A DNA stretch of 64,000 nucleotides from positions 15,071,001-15,135,000 of the forward strand of contig NW_018343991.1 in NCBI RefSeq assembly GCF_002099425.1, in the 5' to 3' direction. Made by a program: the position numbers and the translations under genes. The DNA is from Phascolarctos cinereus. Its lineage: Eukaryota > Chordata > Mammalia > Diprotodontia > Phascolarctidae. The first letter of the stretch is position 1; the number at the start of each line of letters is the position of its first letter. A model generated the notes under the pieces. That model saw only the letters and a program-made list of their open reading frames with translations, was not told where the DNA came from and did no database searches. Positions 1 to 10,985 of this stretch are shown in pieces.

Positions 1-314
1 GATCCAGGTCAAGGGTGGTGGCAGTGCATGTCTATAGGCCCTGCTGCCAGAGAAGCTGAGACTGGTGGAATCTTTGAGTTTAGGAGTTCTGTGCTGTAGT
101 GAACTGAGCTTATTGGGCACCTGCATTAAACATAATACCAATATGGTGGGCCTCCCAGAGCAGAGGTCTGCCAGGCTGCCTAACCATCCCATGTGAGGGG
201 GAAAAAAAAAGGAGTTCAAAACTTCCATGCTGATTAGAAATGGAATCCATTGTAAGTGGCCAACTGGACTTTTAGCCTGGAAGAGACAGGGAGACCCAGG
301 CTCAAAAAAAAAAA
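1..314 (+). pseudogene. 7SL RNA retrocopy with poly(A) tail
   Basis: The segment follows human 7SL RNA almost from end to end. It shows the Alu-domain start (GGTGGTGGCAGTGCATG), the 'gaagctgagactggtgg' stretch, 'aggagttctgtgctgtagtg', the S-domain 'aataccaatatggtg', the 'tgctgatta' stretch and the 3' 'agcctgg...gggagaccca' end. An 11-base A run closes it at 304-314. The many mismatches, including in loops that base-pair in SRP RNA, indicate a dead copy made by L1 machinery rather than a working RNA gene. The 5' end lies at or just before the window edge. Confidence 0.85.
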
Positions 315-2145
315 GCCATTCCAGAGGTGTATAAACAATATGTGTGCATGTATGCAGACACATCTGTATGTGCAAACATCTCTATATGCAGTCCTTACAT
401 GAAACAGTGATGCCTGGTCATTTTTACATTGTGTTTTAAATGTTAATAGCCCTTTACCATCATGATTTGACTGATTCACACAACCCCAGACAGCTCCAGA
501 AGCTGAGACCATTGTCTTTAGGAACCTGAGGCAGAGAAACAAAGATGGAGGTAGAAATAGTGGGCTGGCAAAGGCCTTCCAGTGGGCCAGAGAGCTGGGT
601 GGAGAGAACTCGGGGTTTTTGAGATATGATCTGACACTTTGCTACTGTATGAAAGTAGACAGCACACTGACCCCAGGAGACTAGCTTGGATGGGGTAGCT
701 CAGATGAGAACAGGACAAAGAAGATAGCCAAGGGTCCACAGCTGCCCCAGGAGTTAGCATACATGAATAGTTTTACCTTGTTTGTGCTGTAGAGCAGATG
801 AAGTGTAGTGTCATTTTAAGTATCCACATGTCTAGAGGACCAGGGGAAAGGCTAATCCAAAAACCATATACATTTGACTTTGTAACTATATTAATTGCAG
901 ACCAGTCCTGAAATCTACTCAGTCCAGACTGGCCTCCATGCTGGGTGGGAAGGTGGCAAGATGTGCAGTAGCAAAGGGATAGGAGTTGATCATATCTGAC
1001 TTCTATTTGTAGCTGCTGATATGCAGACCTAATGACTCTAAGGCATGTCTATCCCATGTGTCCACTTCTACACTGCCCAGTGTGAGTCCTGTCCAGGGCC
1101 TCTCATGTAAGGTGTACCTGCATTTGTGGCGGAGGTTCTCCAAGGGTTTCCTTGGCTCCTGGTCTCCAGATGAAGCCAACTAGCTTGGAAGAGTTGCAGA
1201 AGTCCCTGTGCTTTGATAGGAAAGAGGCTGTGACTGAATCGCAAGTGGCCAGATTGTGGGGAGCACAGGGCAGGGTCTGCCAGACTGAGGAATTGAGAGA
1301 ACAATGATCTTACCTAAGATATCTACTTTGGGCAGCTATTATGGGTCCTTCTCCAGTGTGCCCTTACAGTGGGATAAAACTGACTCCCTGAAGTGGAAAA
1401 ACTCTGAGCTCGGTCATTTCAGCCAGGGATTAAGGCATTAAAAATAGGAAATGTACTATTCTAGCTTCTCATAGAGCTTTGCCTAGAAGCAGGGAGATGT
1501 GATAGAAAAAAGCCAGGTGAGTCGGAGACCCCCAAGCTTAGTTTTTTTTCTTGTGCCTAATCAATGCAAAGCAGAAACCCTTGAACACAATGGAGCCAAA
1601 CAGCGCCCTATTGTCTCCCTGGCAGCTAGGCAAATCAGTAATCAGAGCCTTTCCCTAGTGGGGAGATAGGAGCCCACTAATGGGTTCTCTGATTAACTTC
1701 CCGTTGTAGGGTATACAACAAAGGAACACTGATGTGTTGAAAGAGATACAAAGCCATGGCTGCAGGTGTATGAGGAAAATTTTAAATGTGGCCTTATTGA
1801 ACACCACCCAATGTGTCATCTCAGTTCTGCCCCTGTATGGGAAGCCTCAAGTATTTCTGCACTCATATTGCTGGACTCTTCCAAAAATGGAGGACTCATT
1901 TGTATTATAGCTGACCAGAGCTTCAGCCCCAGACTCACAGACTCGAGGCCTGAGTCAGAATGGCCTTCTCTCTCCAGTATCCCTTTGTTTCTCACATTCT
2001 AGAATCAGTGTTGAAGTAGTCAACACAAGCTTGACGTGGAAAAACCATTGCTGCCTCCTAGAGTGGGTTCGGCATGACAGTGTCTGGATCAGAACAGTAT
2101 CTAAGAGATCAGCGATGGCAGCCAGCTTGGAAGGAGAGTGCAACT
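315..2145. other. intergenic DNA, no recognised feature
   Basis: No repeat family, RNA or exon recognised. The moderate GC and lack of SINEs would fit old non-coding sequence or a long 3' UTR of an upstream gene. Confidence 0.4.
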
Positions 2146-2318
2146 TGGAGTCACAAAGACTTGAGTTCAAATCCCAGCTCTGACACTTACTACCTGTGTG
2201 GCCTTGGGCAAGTCACTTAACCTCTCTAGACCTCAGTTCCCTCCTCTGTAAAATGAGGCCCACATACTAGATGACCTCAAAGGTCCCTTCCAGCTCTAAA
2301 AATAGGATCCTAGATTCT
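2146..2318 (+). mobile_element. MIR SINE
   Basis: Contains the diagnostic MIR core 'gacttgagttcaaatcc', 'tgtgtggccttgggcaagtc', 'tctgtaaaatgag' and the 3' 'ggtcccttccagctct' end in order. Confidence 0.85.
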
Positions 2319-2649
2319 TGCTGACACCATCTCCTGCTCTGGTTAACACAAAAGATCTTTGTTTAATATGACTTAGCAGGAAGTTGAACAAAGGTTTCTT
2401 CATCTTTGCCGAGGAAATTTCTTGTCTCCTCAAAGAAATTTGATTCTAAAGAAGGATGGAGAAGTTGGACAGTTTACCAGATCCTTCCAAGTTACAGCTC
2501 TGGCATCGTTATTTACTTTGAATTGTGAATTCCCTCAACATCAGAAACACCCCTATTCAACTATAGGTGCAAAAAACCACCCCAAAGCCAAAAGAGATTT
2601 ACAGATTATCCAGACTGATATATATGTGTGTGTTTATACACTCACAGGT

Positions 2650-2773
2650 TTGTTTCTTATTCTCAGTTATCTGCTATAAAATATAAATACTTTGTTTAAC
2701 ATATGTTTATATGTTTATGTTTTGTTTAACATATGTTTATATTTTATAGCAGATAACTGAGAATTAGAAACAA
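2650..2773. repeat. 38-bp inverted repeat (hairpin) with internal direct repeat
   Basis: Arms 2650-2687 and 2736-2773 are reverse complements at 37 of 38 positions and enclose a 48-base AT-rich loop. A 22-base unit beginning TTTGTTTAACATATG occurs at 2691-2712 and again at 2721-2742. No target-site duplication or known transposon terminus was recognised. Confidence 0.9.
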
Positions 2774-2954
2774 TCTGCTTTTCTCTAACACCCCTTAACC
2801 CATCATGTATAAGCTCTCATCTGGCCAGGGGCTAGACTGAGAAAGTTTGTTAAGGTCATAGTCACAGACCACCAGCCACTAAGGCCTCAGGCTTAGTGTT
2901 CGATGAACTGTCCATGGAGTCCCAAGTCAATTACCATGACCTTAGAACGTATTA

Positions 2955-3068
2955 ATAGATTGTAAGCTCCAAGAGGGCAGGTACCTCATCTTATTTATCT
3001 TTATATCTCCCCCATGCAGTGCTGTGCACATACATAGTAGATACTTAATAAGCATTTGTTAAATTTGA
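2955..3068 (+). mobile_element. L2 LINE 3' end
   Basis: Matches the L2 3' terminus: 'gattgtaagctccaagaggg', 'cagtgctgtgcacat' and 'cttaataagcatttgttaa' in order. Confidence 0.75.
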
Positions 3069-4270
3069 ATTTTGTTTCACCAGAAGAAAAAAATAGTGTT
3101 GCCAATTGGTTGATCAAAATCAAACAAAATCAATAATTTTAAGCCATAAGATAATTCTTTTTTGTAAGTGGGGGCTTTTTCTTCTTTTAGTTTGCTGTGT
3201 ACAAAACTAAATATATAATTTCCAGATTTCTCCTCCTACTAGGTTTGTTGCAGAAGACGATGATATTTTTCAGTGTAGTCCAAGGGCACCCCCTATAATA
3301 TACCAGAAGGGTATCTTCTTTAATTTTTCAGCATCTATAATCAAGCAAGCCTATCCCTCACTCCTTTGGCATCCAGTAAGAATAAGGTCTATGATTAGGC
3401 CCCGGTGGGCATCTGAGTATGAGACTGGAGCTACCACACAGGCAGTGAAATTAGGCCTGGTTTAGAAACCACAAAGGCCTTTCTACAAGAGTGCTGAGTG
3501 CAGCAATGCACTCCCGGGGTACCGGGTACCCATTGTGGATAGGCATAGTAAGTGGTGTGTAGCAGGGTGTGGACCTGCGTATCCAGGATGTGTTTGAAGA
3601 TACCTAGCCCCCTGCAATAAATAATTCACCAGGCCAGAAGCCACTGATGTATATAAAACACTTACCAAAATGTATTTTATGTGAGAAATGTATGAACACT
3701 GTATATTGTATTAGCAACTTTGTGTAAAAAAATTGGTAATCAACAGAGTAATATATTTAAAACATTTTTTTAAAGACAACCACCGATCTTTGATATTGTA
3801 TGGAGGTGATTGATTTCATGCTGTACCTTGAAGTCTAACTGGTGGTTTCTCACTGTATGGAGACAGTGTGTATGGTCCCCAGGGCGCTGTGCATGCCAGA
3901 TGGGGACCTGCAACAAGAGCAGCTTCTAAATGGCAGTGTCCTTCATAGGACATGAATTTTTTAATTAAAATTATTAAATTTCTTTTAATAATACTTGTCA
4001 TTGTCACTATTCATTTCAGGGGGTGAAGTCTCCTTGGTTTGGCTGAGCTGCATTTGGGAACTCATTGAGGGAGGGCACTAAGGAACAAATTGGCAGATGG
4101 TTGGAGAGAAAGGCCTTGCTTTCACTGCTCCCACTCAGCCACCCCCATACGATCAGTGACAACTGGTAGAACATCTGGTGATTCACACTCAAGTCATTTT
4201 TCTGGGCCTCATGAGCCTGAAGTGGGGCTTTGGTGAATTCTAGTGTTTCTTCCTTGCATCAAGGGACAGA
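3069..4270 (+). other. possible distal 3' UTR of upstream gene
   Basis: AT-rich, SINE-free sequence with AATAAA at 3616-3621 and another at 4448-4453 just beyond. In human the gene upstream of FAM83D on the same strand is PPP1R16B, which has a long 3' UTR. Assigning this stretch to it is inference from position and texture; no coding exon is present. Confidence 0.2.
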
Positions 4271-4276
4271 TTAAAA

Positions 4277-4390
4277 GCAGTGCAACTCAATTCAACAAAC
4301 ATCAAAGCTTACTAAGAGTAAGCAGTGTTGGGAGATGGGACACAAAAGCAAAACACTACCTCATCTTAAAAAGCTTACATTCTACTTGCC
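4277..4390 (-). mobile_element. L2 LINE 3' end fragment
   Basis: 'caattcaacaaacat...cttaaaaagcttacattctact' is the antisense form of the L2 3' end seen better preserved at 55036 and 57635. Confidence 0.6.
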
Positions 4391-4676
4391 AACTTAGCTG
4401 CTCTCTCCACCTAGAGGAGTGTAATGTAACAGTAATTTGTAATGCAAAATAAAATGAGGCTTTAGGGGCCCTCAAAACTGGGAGCCCTGGAGCAATTTCC
4501 TTTTAGCTGGTAAAATAATTTCCCTTTCATTTTCCGCTCTCTTATTTTCTGTTTCTACGTATCAGTCTACTCCTTCCCTATGATGTATTCTTTCCTTGTT
4601 ACCTATAAACTCATTCAGGTGTCCTCTACCTTTAAAAACATTCCCTTGACCTTGCCCATCCCCACCAAGACCTTCC

Positions 4677-4775
4677 CAGGGGTGGGGAACCTGTGGCCCT
4701 CTAGGTCCTCAAGTGCAGCCCTTTGCCTGAATCCTGCCACATGTGGCCTCGAGGCCACAGGTTCCCTACCCCCTG
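4677..4775. mobile_element. short hAT-type palindromic element
   Basis: Begins CAGGGGTGGGGAACCT and ends GTTCCCTACCCCCTG, mirror-image hAT-like termini. It is an internally deleted relative of the longer copies at 58115-58317 and 60993-61173, sharing 'tgtggccctctaggtcctc' and 'tggcctcgaggccacaggtt'. No clear 8-bp target duplication remains. Confidence 0.75.
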
Positions 4776-5064
4776 TTCCAAGTTATTGTCCTGTACTGAG
4801 TTGAAACCAGAAATTCTAGTGCCCTGGCAAATTGCACAACACTAGCCTAGGGCAAATGAGGGTAAGACTTGAGAGGAGGGAAATAGGAGCTTAGGAAAAA
4901 TGGTCCCACAATGAGACAGACCCAGGACATTCTAGTAGCAGCTCTTGGGACACCAGTACCACCAGGTACTCCACTTGGAAGGCTTTTTGGCCAGCAACCC
5001 TGAGGATCTTCCCCTCCCAGTTTGAGATATATGTATATAAAATTAAAGGGGCCATCCCTTGACT

Positions 5065-5345
5065 AACTTGTTAAAGAGGCCTATTCACTGAATGGGCATT
5101 GCCTCACTCAAAGTGAGCACCTGAAATGACCTTAGCTTAAAAGGGCCAGGGTTTCCCATTGCAGCCTGAGCCATCTCCAGTCGTCCTGATGAATATCTGG
5201 CTACTGGACCCAGATGGCTCTGGAGGAGAAAGTGAGGCTGGTGACCTTGTACAGTCCTCCCTCACTCAAACCAAAGTCAATTGCAAGTCATGCCATCATC
5301 TCCCTGATGTCACGGCACTGTTGGAGAATGAAGGACAAACACAAC
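5065..5345 (-). mobile_element. unnamed marsupial interspersed repeat, copy A
   Basis: The reverse complement matches 31086-31270: 'gttgtgtttgtccttcattc', 'acatcagggagatgatg', 'aggtcaccagcctcac', 'ccatctgggtccagt'. A third copy lies at 53555-53920, overlapping a different part of the unit. The family looks like a several-hundred-base retrotransposed unit; I cannot name it with certainty. Confidence 0.65.
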
Positions 5346-5927
5346 TGGGGAGGCCAGGGATGCACCCATCTAGAATGGGGGCTGGGGGCAAGTCATCTGG
5401 TAGCCTTCTGACTTTAGCTAATTATTCTTGTTAACCAGCCATGAATTCAAATGTTTTAATTTGTAATGAAAATGCAATAGAAGGGGGTCCCCTAAATTTT
5501 TATACTCTTGGGAACAAAACCCAAATTACCCTAGCCTAGATCCTGTTCTGATCTTATATTCCTGTCTTCCTTTTAACAGTTAAACTCCAAGAAAGGGTAA
5601 TAATCAACACTCCTTACCTCTACTTCATCAACTACTAGCAATCTGTTAAGTGACCCCATTGCTCTACTGAAACTGCCCCCTAAAAATTCACCAGTGTCTT
5701 TTAAATGGCTAAATTTTTTTCTCAATTCTCATCCTCTGTGGTTTTTCTGAGGCATTTTATGCTGACCATCTCCCCCTCCCTATACTTTCTCCATCATTGT
5801 CTTCTGCAACAATGTTCTTCCCTAGTTCTCCTACCTGCCTGAAAGCTATTTCTAATCTCTTTTGCTAGTTCATCTTCCTCCTCTAGCCTTCTAAGTTTGG
5901 GAGTTCTCTCCATACTCCCCAACCCCC

Positions 5928-6194
5928 TTCAAATAATAATAGCTAATATTTATATAACACTTATGTGCCAGGCACTGTGCTAAGCACTTTACAATTATTA
6001 TCTCCATCCATCCTGACAACTCAGGGAGGTAGGTGCTATTATTATCTCCATTTTACAGATGAGGAAGCTGAGGCAGACAGAGATCAAGTGACTTGCCCAG
6101 GTCATACAGCTAGTAAGTATCTGAACCTGGACTTGAACCCAGATCTTCCTAACTCCAGGCCTGGTACTCTTCTACTGCACTGCCTAGCTGTCCC
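5928..6194 (-). mobile_element. MIR SINE nested in L2
   Basis: Near full-length antisense MIR: 'aataatagctaatattta', 'tgccaggcactgtgctaagc', 'attttacagatgaggaagct', 'acttgcccaggtcatacagc', 'cttgaacccagatc'. L2 sequence resumes directly after it. Confidence 0.85.
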
Positions 6195-6453
6195 AAAAAG
6201 CTCTGTCCTGTGCCCTCCTTTCTCTCTACATATTCTGTCCAACTCCATGAATCCAATTGTCACCTTCATAGAGAGGACTTCCAAATTTATATAATCAGCC
6301 CTAATCTCATTCCTGAGTTTCAGCTCCCATCTACCACTGCCTGATGGACATCACTTAGATATGCAGCAGCATCTCAGAGTCAATATGTCTAAAACCAAGC
6401 TCACCATTTTCTTCCTTAGACCTGGCCTTCCAGCTTCTCTATTTCTGCTAATG

Positions 6454-6563
6454 CAGGCCTGCATAATGGGGGCATACCAAAGGATATTGGATGGCCTGCG
6501 AAAAATATAGAAGATGTTTTCCTCTACATTTTTCTTTGGTGGGCTGCAGGTTGTATAGGCCTG
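6454..6563. mobile_element. 110-bp hAT-type miniature element with perfect TSD
   Basis: Termini CAGGCCTGCATAA and TTGTATAGGCCTG are inverted relatives. The 8-bp sequence TGCTAATG flanks it on both sides (6446-6453 and 6564-6571), and removing the element restores the L2 sequence. An 8-bp duplication is the hAT signature. Confidence 0.8.
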
Positions 6564-7330
6564 TGCTAATGTCACCACCAAACTTCTAGGAACTAGCCTC
6601 ACAACTTTAGATTCAGCTCTGATTCTTCTCTTTCAACCCCCGTGTCTTTTCAGTTGCCAAGCCATGTTATTTGACCTTTATGACATCTCTTGAAAATGTC
6701 CACTTCTCTCTACTCACAGAGTCACTACTCTAGTTTAAACCACTCATCATCATCTCTTACCTAGATTATTGCAACAGCTTCCCAGTTAGTCTCCCTGCCT
6801 TTATTCCTTCCCCTTTCCCATCCATTCTTCAAACAGCTGCCAAAATATTACTCCCATCATGCAGGTCTGACCAGGTCAATTAGCCAGCTTTCAGTGCCTT
6901 ATTGTTTCCCACAAGATAAAACGCAGCTTTCTTCACCTGGCATTTAAAGTCCTCCTTCCACCTACATTTTTGCTTTATTTCACATACTCTCTGAACTACC
7001 TTGACTCAATATGTCATCTCCCACTTCTGTGCTTTTGCAGAGGCCACCCCTGCAAAGCACTTCCTCCTTGCCTCTATCCTTCATAATTCCTTTTCTTCAA
7101 GTTTATGTGCCACTTCTTCCATGCCACTTTTCTTCCTCAAATTTTCATTGAGCTCTAAATCTCTCCTTTATACTACCACACCGATATTTACACTTAGCTG
7201 TGTACATGTCAGAATCTTCCCAGTAGGATGTAAACTCTTTGAAGACAGTGACTGTGTCTTAAAATTTTTTGGATTTCCTATAGTGCTTAGCTCAGTGCCC
7301 TGAACATTATAGAAACAATACATGTTTGTG

Positions 7331-8806
7331 GAAAGCGTGCATGTGTGATAGAGGGGAGCTCCACCTATAATAAATGATGTCCCCATGTATGGGGGTAACC
7401 CTGCTTGTATTAAATGTGGAGCTCTATAAAATTTGAGTACCCCACATGAGACTGGCCCTGCCTGGCCATACGTTTGACTCCAAAGCTTGTCTGTCAGGGC
7501 TAAAAGTATCTGTAAATTATGGGATGTGCTGATTCTCCTGTTGATAGGAAATTTTTGCCCAAGGTAAAGTTATGATAGGTCTTTTTAGCTTGTAGGACAT
7601 TCAAATGGGATCAGTGTCCACTCTTCCCCCTCTCAGTTCATTCTGAAGCAAAGATAATATCCTACCTTCAAAAAAAAAAACAACCCATCCTCCTTTTAAA
7701 AGGATTGAAACCTCTTCTCAAATCTCTACCCATCTGATCACACTGATTTACCCCATTGATCACATCAGAAAAATATATGGCATCTGCCTTTTTGGCTATA
7801 ATCAGACATAAGACATTCATGATAATGCATGGGTGAGAAGGGAACACAATTGAAGGTCAACAACCTAAATAAACACTAATTGCTCTTGGCTAGCAGCCAA
7901 GAAGTTCTGACCTCTGACTTCTCTCTATTTCTTGTATGGGCTGGAAGCAGGTTGGGGCTCATAGGGAGTGTCCCATCAGTTCCATTTACTACCATTCAAG
8001 CAACAGCAACCTATAAAAAATCTCAGGGTTGAGGGGTAGGTACCCAGAAATTGGATTAACACTCAACCCTGCCTACCAGCCTTCCTCCTATGTGGTAACA
8101 AAGATGGAGGAATACTTTACCTGTTTGTTCCTCCCAGAATGCTCTCCCACAAAAAGAAGTTATATGCCACCAAACTGATGAATTCTGGAAAAGAATCTGT
8201 TTGGCATAGCCATCTTCAGAGCCTGGATGCGTTAATGACAACACGCTGAAGACATCAGTCTCAAATACTATATGTAAACCCATGTGTGCCTGAATGAATG
8301 AATGGATGAATAAAACTAGCTGATGGTTGGAGAGCATTCCTTACCTTTGCTCCACCACTAACTACAGATGTAACATTTGATGAATCACATACATAGTGAT
8401 GTCTCACTATGGTGGTCTCTCAGATGGACATCTAAAGTCTTGTGAAATCTGTTTTATTTTTTTCCCTGCTTGTGACTCTGAATAAAAACCAGGCAACTTA
8501 GTCATGAAGAGTTATTTCATTGTATTATTTATAATGCAAAATGGATCTTTTGGGCCCTGAGACAACTGGTTGTTTACCATTATTCTCATCTAATCTTGGT
8601 CCAAGGGCAGTATATTCCCAAAAGAGTTGCACAGGGGAAAGGTGGGAAAGAAGGCTGGTTGAGGGAGACATCAGAGATAGGAGGGGCTAAGCTGGTTCTG
8701 CTCTCGGTTGTGTCATATTACTTGAGTTTGACTTTGAAGGAAGGTCCAGGTTTCACCCAGCCCAGGTGAGGGGAAGTCCATTCCAGGTGTGTCTTGGGAA
8801 GAATGT
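7331..8806. other. intergenic DNA, no recognised feature
   Basis: No exon, RNA or repeat family identified with confidence. Confidence 0.4.
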
Positions 8807-8965
8807 TTAACTCCAAAGTCAGAAGTCCTGGGTCAAATCCTGGCTCTGCCACCTGCTATAAGTGGGACCTTCAGGTAATCAACCTCTCCCAGCAGTTTCC
8901 TCATTTGTAAAATAATGCGATGGGACTCAAAGACTTCTTAGGTTCCCTTCAACTCTCTATTTAAA
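8807..8965 (+). mobile_element. MIR SINE
   Basis: 'gggtcaaatcctggctctgcc', 'ttcctcatttgtaaaataat' and 'ggttcccttcaactct' in MIR order. Confidence 0.8.
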
Positions 8966-8966
8966 C

Positions 8967-9300
8967 AGGGATAAAGAGCAGTTCAGTTTGGCTGGAATGC
9001 AGAGCATGTGAAGAATTGATTGAGTTAAGGTTGGGGCTAGATTGGGGAGAGCCTTGAATGCCAGCAGCAGGACAAGTTCCCCCCCCCCCATTTTAGGGAA
9101 TTTGGCAGAACTAGTTGAAAGTGGGGACATTGAGTCCAACCTCCACACTTTATAAAGGAATAAACTGAGACCCAGAGAGGGGAAGTCCTTCCTTTGTAAA
9201 ATGAATGGCAGGACCAGAGGATTTCTGTGTCCCTTCTCTGTCATTCTTCCTTGGGTGCTTTGTAGACTTTAAAGCGCCATCTAAATGTCATTTATTATTA
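8967..9300. mobile_element. L2 antisense fragment then MIR/CORE-SINE fragments
   Basis: 8967-9065 resembles antisense L2 ('agtttggctggaatgcagag', 'agagccttgaatgcca'). 9118-9185 is an antisense CORE-SINE remnant ('aaactgagacccagagaggg'), and 9193-9300 a sense MIR 3' half ending 'catttattatta'. All are diverged. Confidence 0.55.
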
Positions 9301-9839
9301 GTTAGGAATTGAGCAAGTCCTCGAACCGTTCTCAGAACACAATTTGTCCACTACAGGCCTATAATACGTACGTATGAGGCTCCTATGGGCAGACACAATC
9401 ACTGACAATTAGCGCGTCCTCTCCCGGTTAGATGGGGCAGGAAAAGTAAGACGCTCCTTGGAACCAGCAGGGGGCGCCCCAGAGCCACTCTCCGGGGCAG
9501 CCCTGCGGTGCCCTGAGCTCCAGGAGGAACCTCTCCGGAGCTATAACTCAGTGCTTGGTAGAGCCCTGTTTCTGGGGTCTTGCCACAGAGGGTCAGCTAC
9601 CAGCCCAAACTGGAGCCTGGTCCTCTGGACCCCAGGCGCAGAGATTCAGTCCCCCTGTGCACGCTCCCTTCCAGACCTGGCAACGTAGGATGCCACTCCA
9701 CGGTTACAGCGCGAGCCCTAGGCTTCACGGACCGACAGGATTCTGGGCGCGGGGTTCGGAGCCCTTTGCAGGCGGGGCCTCTGTTTGCCTGGCCCCGCCT
9801 GCCGTCCCTTCTCTACGCGCGCTGACTGTGCTAGAGCGA

Positions 9840-10037
9840 GTTTAAAAGCAGCCAACCAACCGCGGGCTCCTTGTGGGCGGGGCTTGGCCGCCAGTGCTCT
9901 GGGCGGGGCGGTTCTTTGACCAATGGTTGGGCCGAGTTTGAATTTAAATCCCCATTATAAAATGTGGGCCGGGTGCCGCAGCTCCAGCCCCGGCTGGTCC
10001 CCGGCCGTTTCTGCAGCTACCTGCTGGCTGGCCCGCC
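9840..10037 (+). promoter_or_regulatory. FAM83D core promoter and 5' UTR
   Basis: GC boxes GGGCGGGGC at 9875-9883 and 9901-9909 lead into a CCAAT box at 9920-9924, TTTGAA at 9937-9942, TTTAAA at 9943-9948 and TATAAAA at 9956-9962. The first exon follows, so transcription should start near 9985-9995. TTTGAA/TTTAAA are the two accepted forms of the cell-cycle homology region (CHR) bound by MuvB complexes, and CCAAT recruits NF-Y; the pairing is typical of genes repressed in G1 by DREAM and switched on in G2/M. GGGCCG at 9929-9934 lies where a CDE would be expected. The region sits in a CpG-dense island that continues through exon 1. Motifs are seen; function is inferred from the family. Confidence 0.8.
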
Positions 10038-10508
10038 ATGGCTTCGCCGTCCCAGCTCCTGGATGACCTGGCCGCATCGTGCCTGTCCCCGCGCGGCCCT
10101 CCCAACCTGCCCGAGCTGTACAGCGAGGCGCAGCGGCTGGCCGTGGAGGAGCTGGTGACCGGCGGCCGGGATGCCTTCATCACTTTCTTGCGGCGGGAGA
10201 ACGTGACCTGCTTCCTCTCGGAGGAGGAGATCCAGAGCATCCTCCAGGCCGCCGAGCGGCCCCGAGCCCGGGGGGAGGACAGCGCGGCCGAAGAGTCCTT
10301 CACCTCGTCCCAGGACTGCTCCTCGCTCACCTACTTCCCCGAGCAGTCGGACATCGAGCCGCCGGTGCTGGAGCTGGGCTGGCCCGCCTTCTACCGCGGC
10401 GCGTACCGCGGCCCCACCCGGGTGGAGGCGCATTTCCAGCCTTGCTTCCAGGACTCTCCGTATGGCTGCAAGGACGCGGTGCGCAAGCAGATCCGCTCCG
10501 CCAAGGAG
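10038..10508 (+). CDS. FAM83D: FAM83D exon 1 (residues 1-157), mitotic spindle adaptor
   Basis: FAM83D (CHICA) is a mitotic adaptor that carries casein kinase 1 alpha to the spindle and works with HMMR and dynein light chain in spindle positioning. The start is the ATG at 10038 in a strong context (gcccgccATGG). The frame matches human FAM83D throughout: '[20 protein letters not shown]', '[11 protein letters not shown]', '[20 protein letters not shown]', '[17 protein letters not shown]'. The exon ends AAG-GAG before a GTGAGC donor at 10509, phase 0. It encodes the N-terminal part of the DUF1669 domain. The four exons join to 1773 bases, a 590-residue protein (human about 585), with every junction in frame. 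Other long frames over this GC-rich exon are shadows. Confidence 0.97.
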
Positions 10509-10821
10509 GTGAGCCCGCGGGCCGGCCCGGCCAGCCTCCCGCCCCGTCGGCTCCGGCCCCTGGGGTAGTGTAGAGCTCCCAGGCCACCCCGAAGCAACTC
10601 CTGAAGCCTCTCTTAGCCTAGGCCGGCCCGGGAGAAGTAGTAACCCCCTTTACACGAAGGGGAAACTGAGGCCCAGAGCTTCAGATGCAATTACCTTGGG
10701 CTCGCGTCAGTCCTGGCAAAATCCGAGGACCAAGGCCTCCGGGGTCCTTTCAGGAGACCTTGCCGGTGAAGCTTCCTACACCTTGTTTGTGTTCATAAAT
10801 GGCTCGCAAAAGGCATGATAG

Positions 10822-10985
10822 AGTAGGAAATGTGGACTTGCAGTCATGAGAAACTCAGATTCGAATCCCGCCTCAGACACTTATGTTTAGCAAGTCATAA
10901 CGTCTCTGAGGCTCAGTTACCTCATTTGTAAGATGAAGATAATATTTACAGTACCATTCTCACAAAGTTGTGCGGAAAGCAATTT
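10822..10985 (+). mobile_element. MIR SINE
   Basis: 'cagattcgaatcccgcctcag', 'acctcatttgtaagatgaag' and a 3' half with 'ctcacaaagttgtgc' in MIR order. Lies in FAM83D intron 1. Confidence 0.75.

Larger units (their letters stand above)
5560..7330 (+). mobile_element. L2 LINE, long copy with nested insertions
   Basis: Recognisable L2 order: 'ctccaagaaagggtaat' near 5587, 'gatggacatcacttagat' near 6343, 'agattattgcaacagcttcc' near 6763, 'aggtctgaccaggtcaat' near 6863, the 'gcatttaaagtcctcc' stretch, and the 3' end 'gatgtaaactctttgaag...cagtgccctgaac' by 7310. It is interrupted by a MIR at 5928-6194 and a 110-bp hAT element at 6454-6563. No frame survives. Confidence 0.8.

Noticed and set aside
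5965-6294. 109-codon frame near 6.1 kb
   Set aside because: Falls in an antisense MIR nested in an L2.
9458-9845. Overlapping frames just upstream of FAM83D
   Set aside because: CpG-island shadow frames upstream of the TATA box with no protein similarity.
10079-10573. Long alternative frames over FAM83D exon 1 on both strands
   Set aside because: GC-rich shadow frames; only the frame from 10038 matches FAM83D and joins the later exons.
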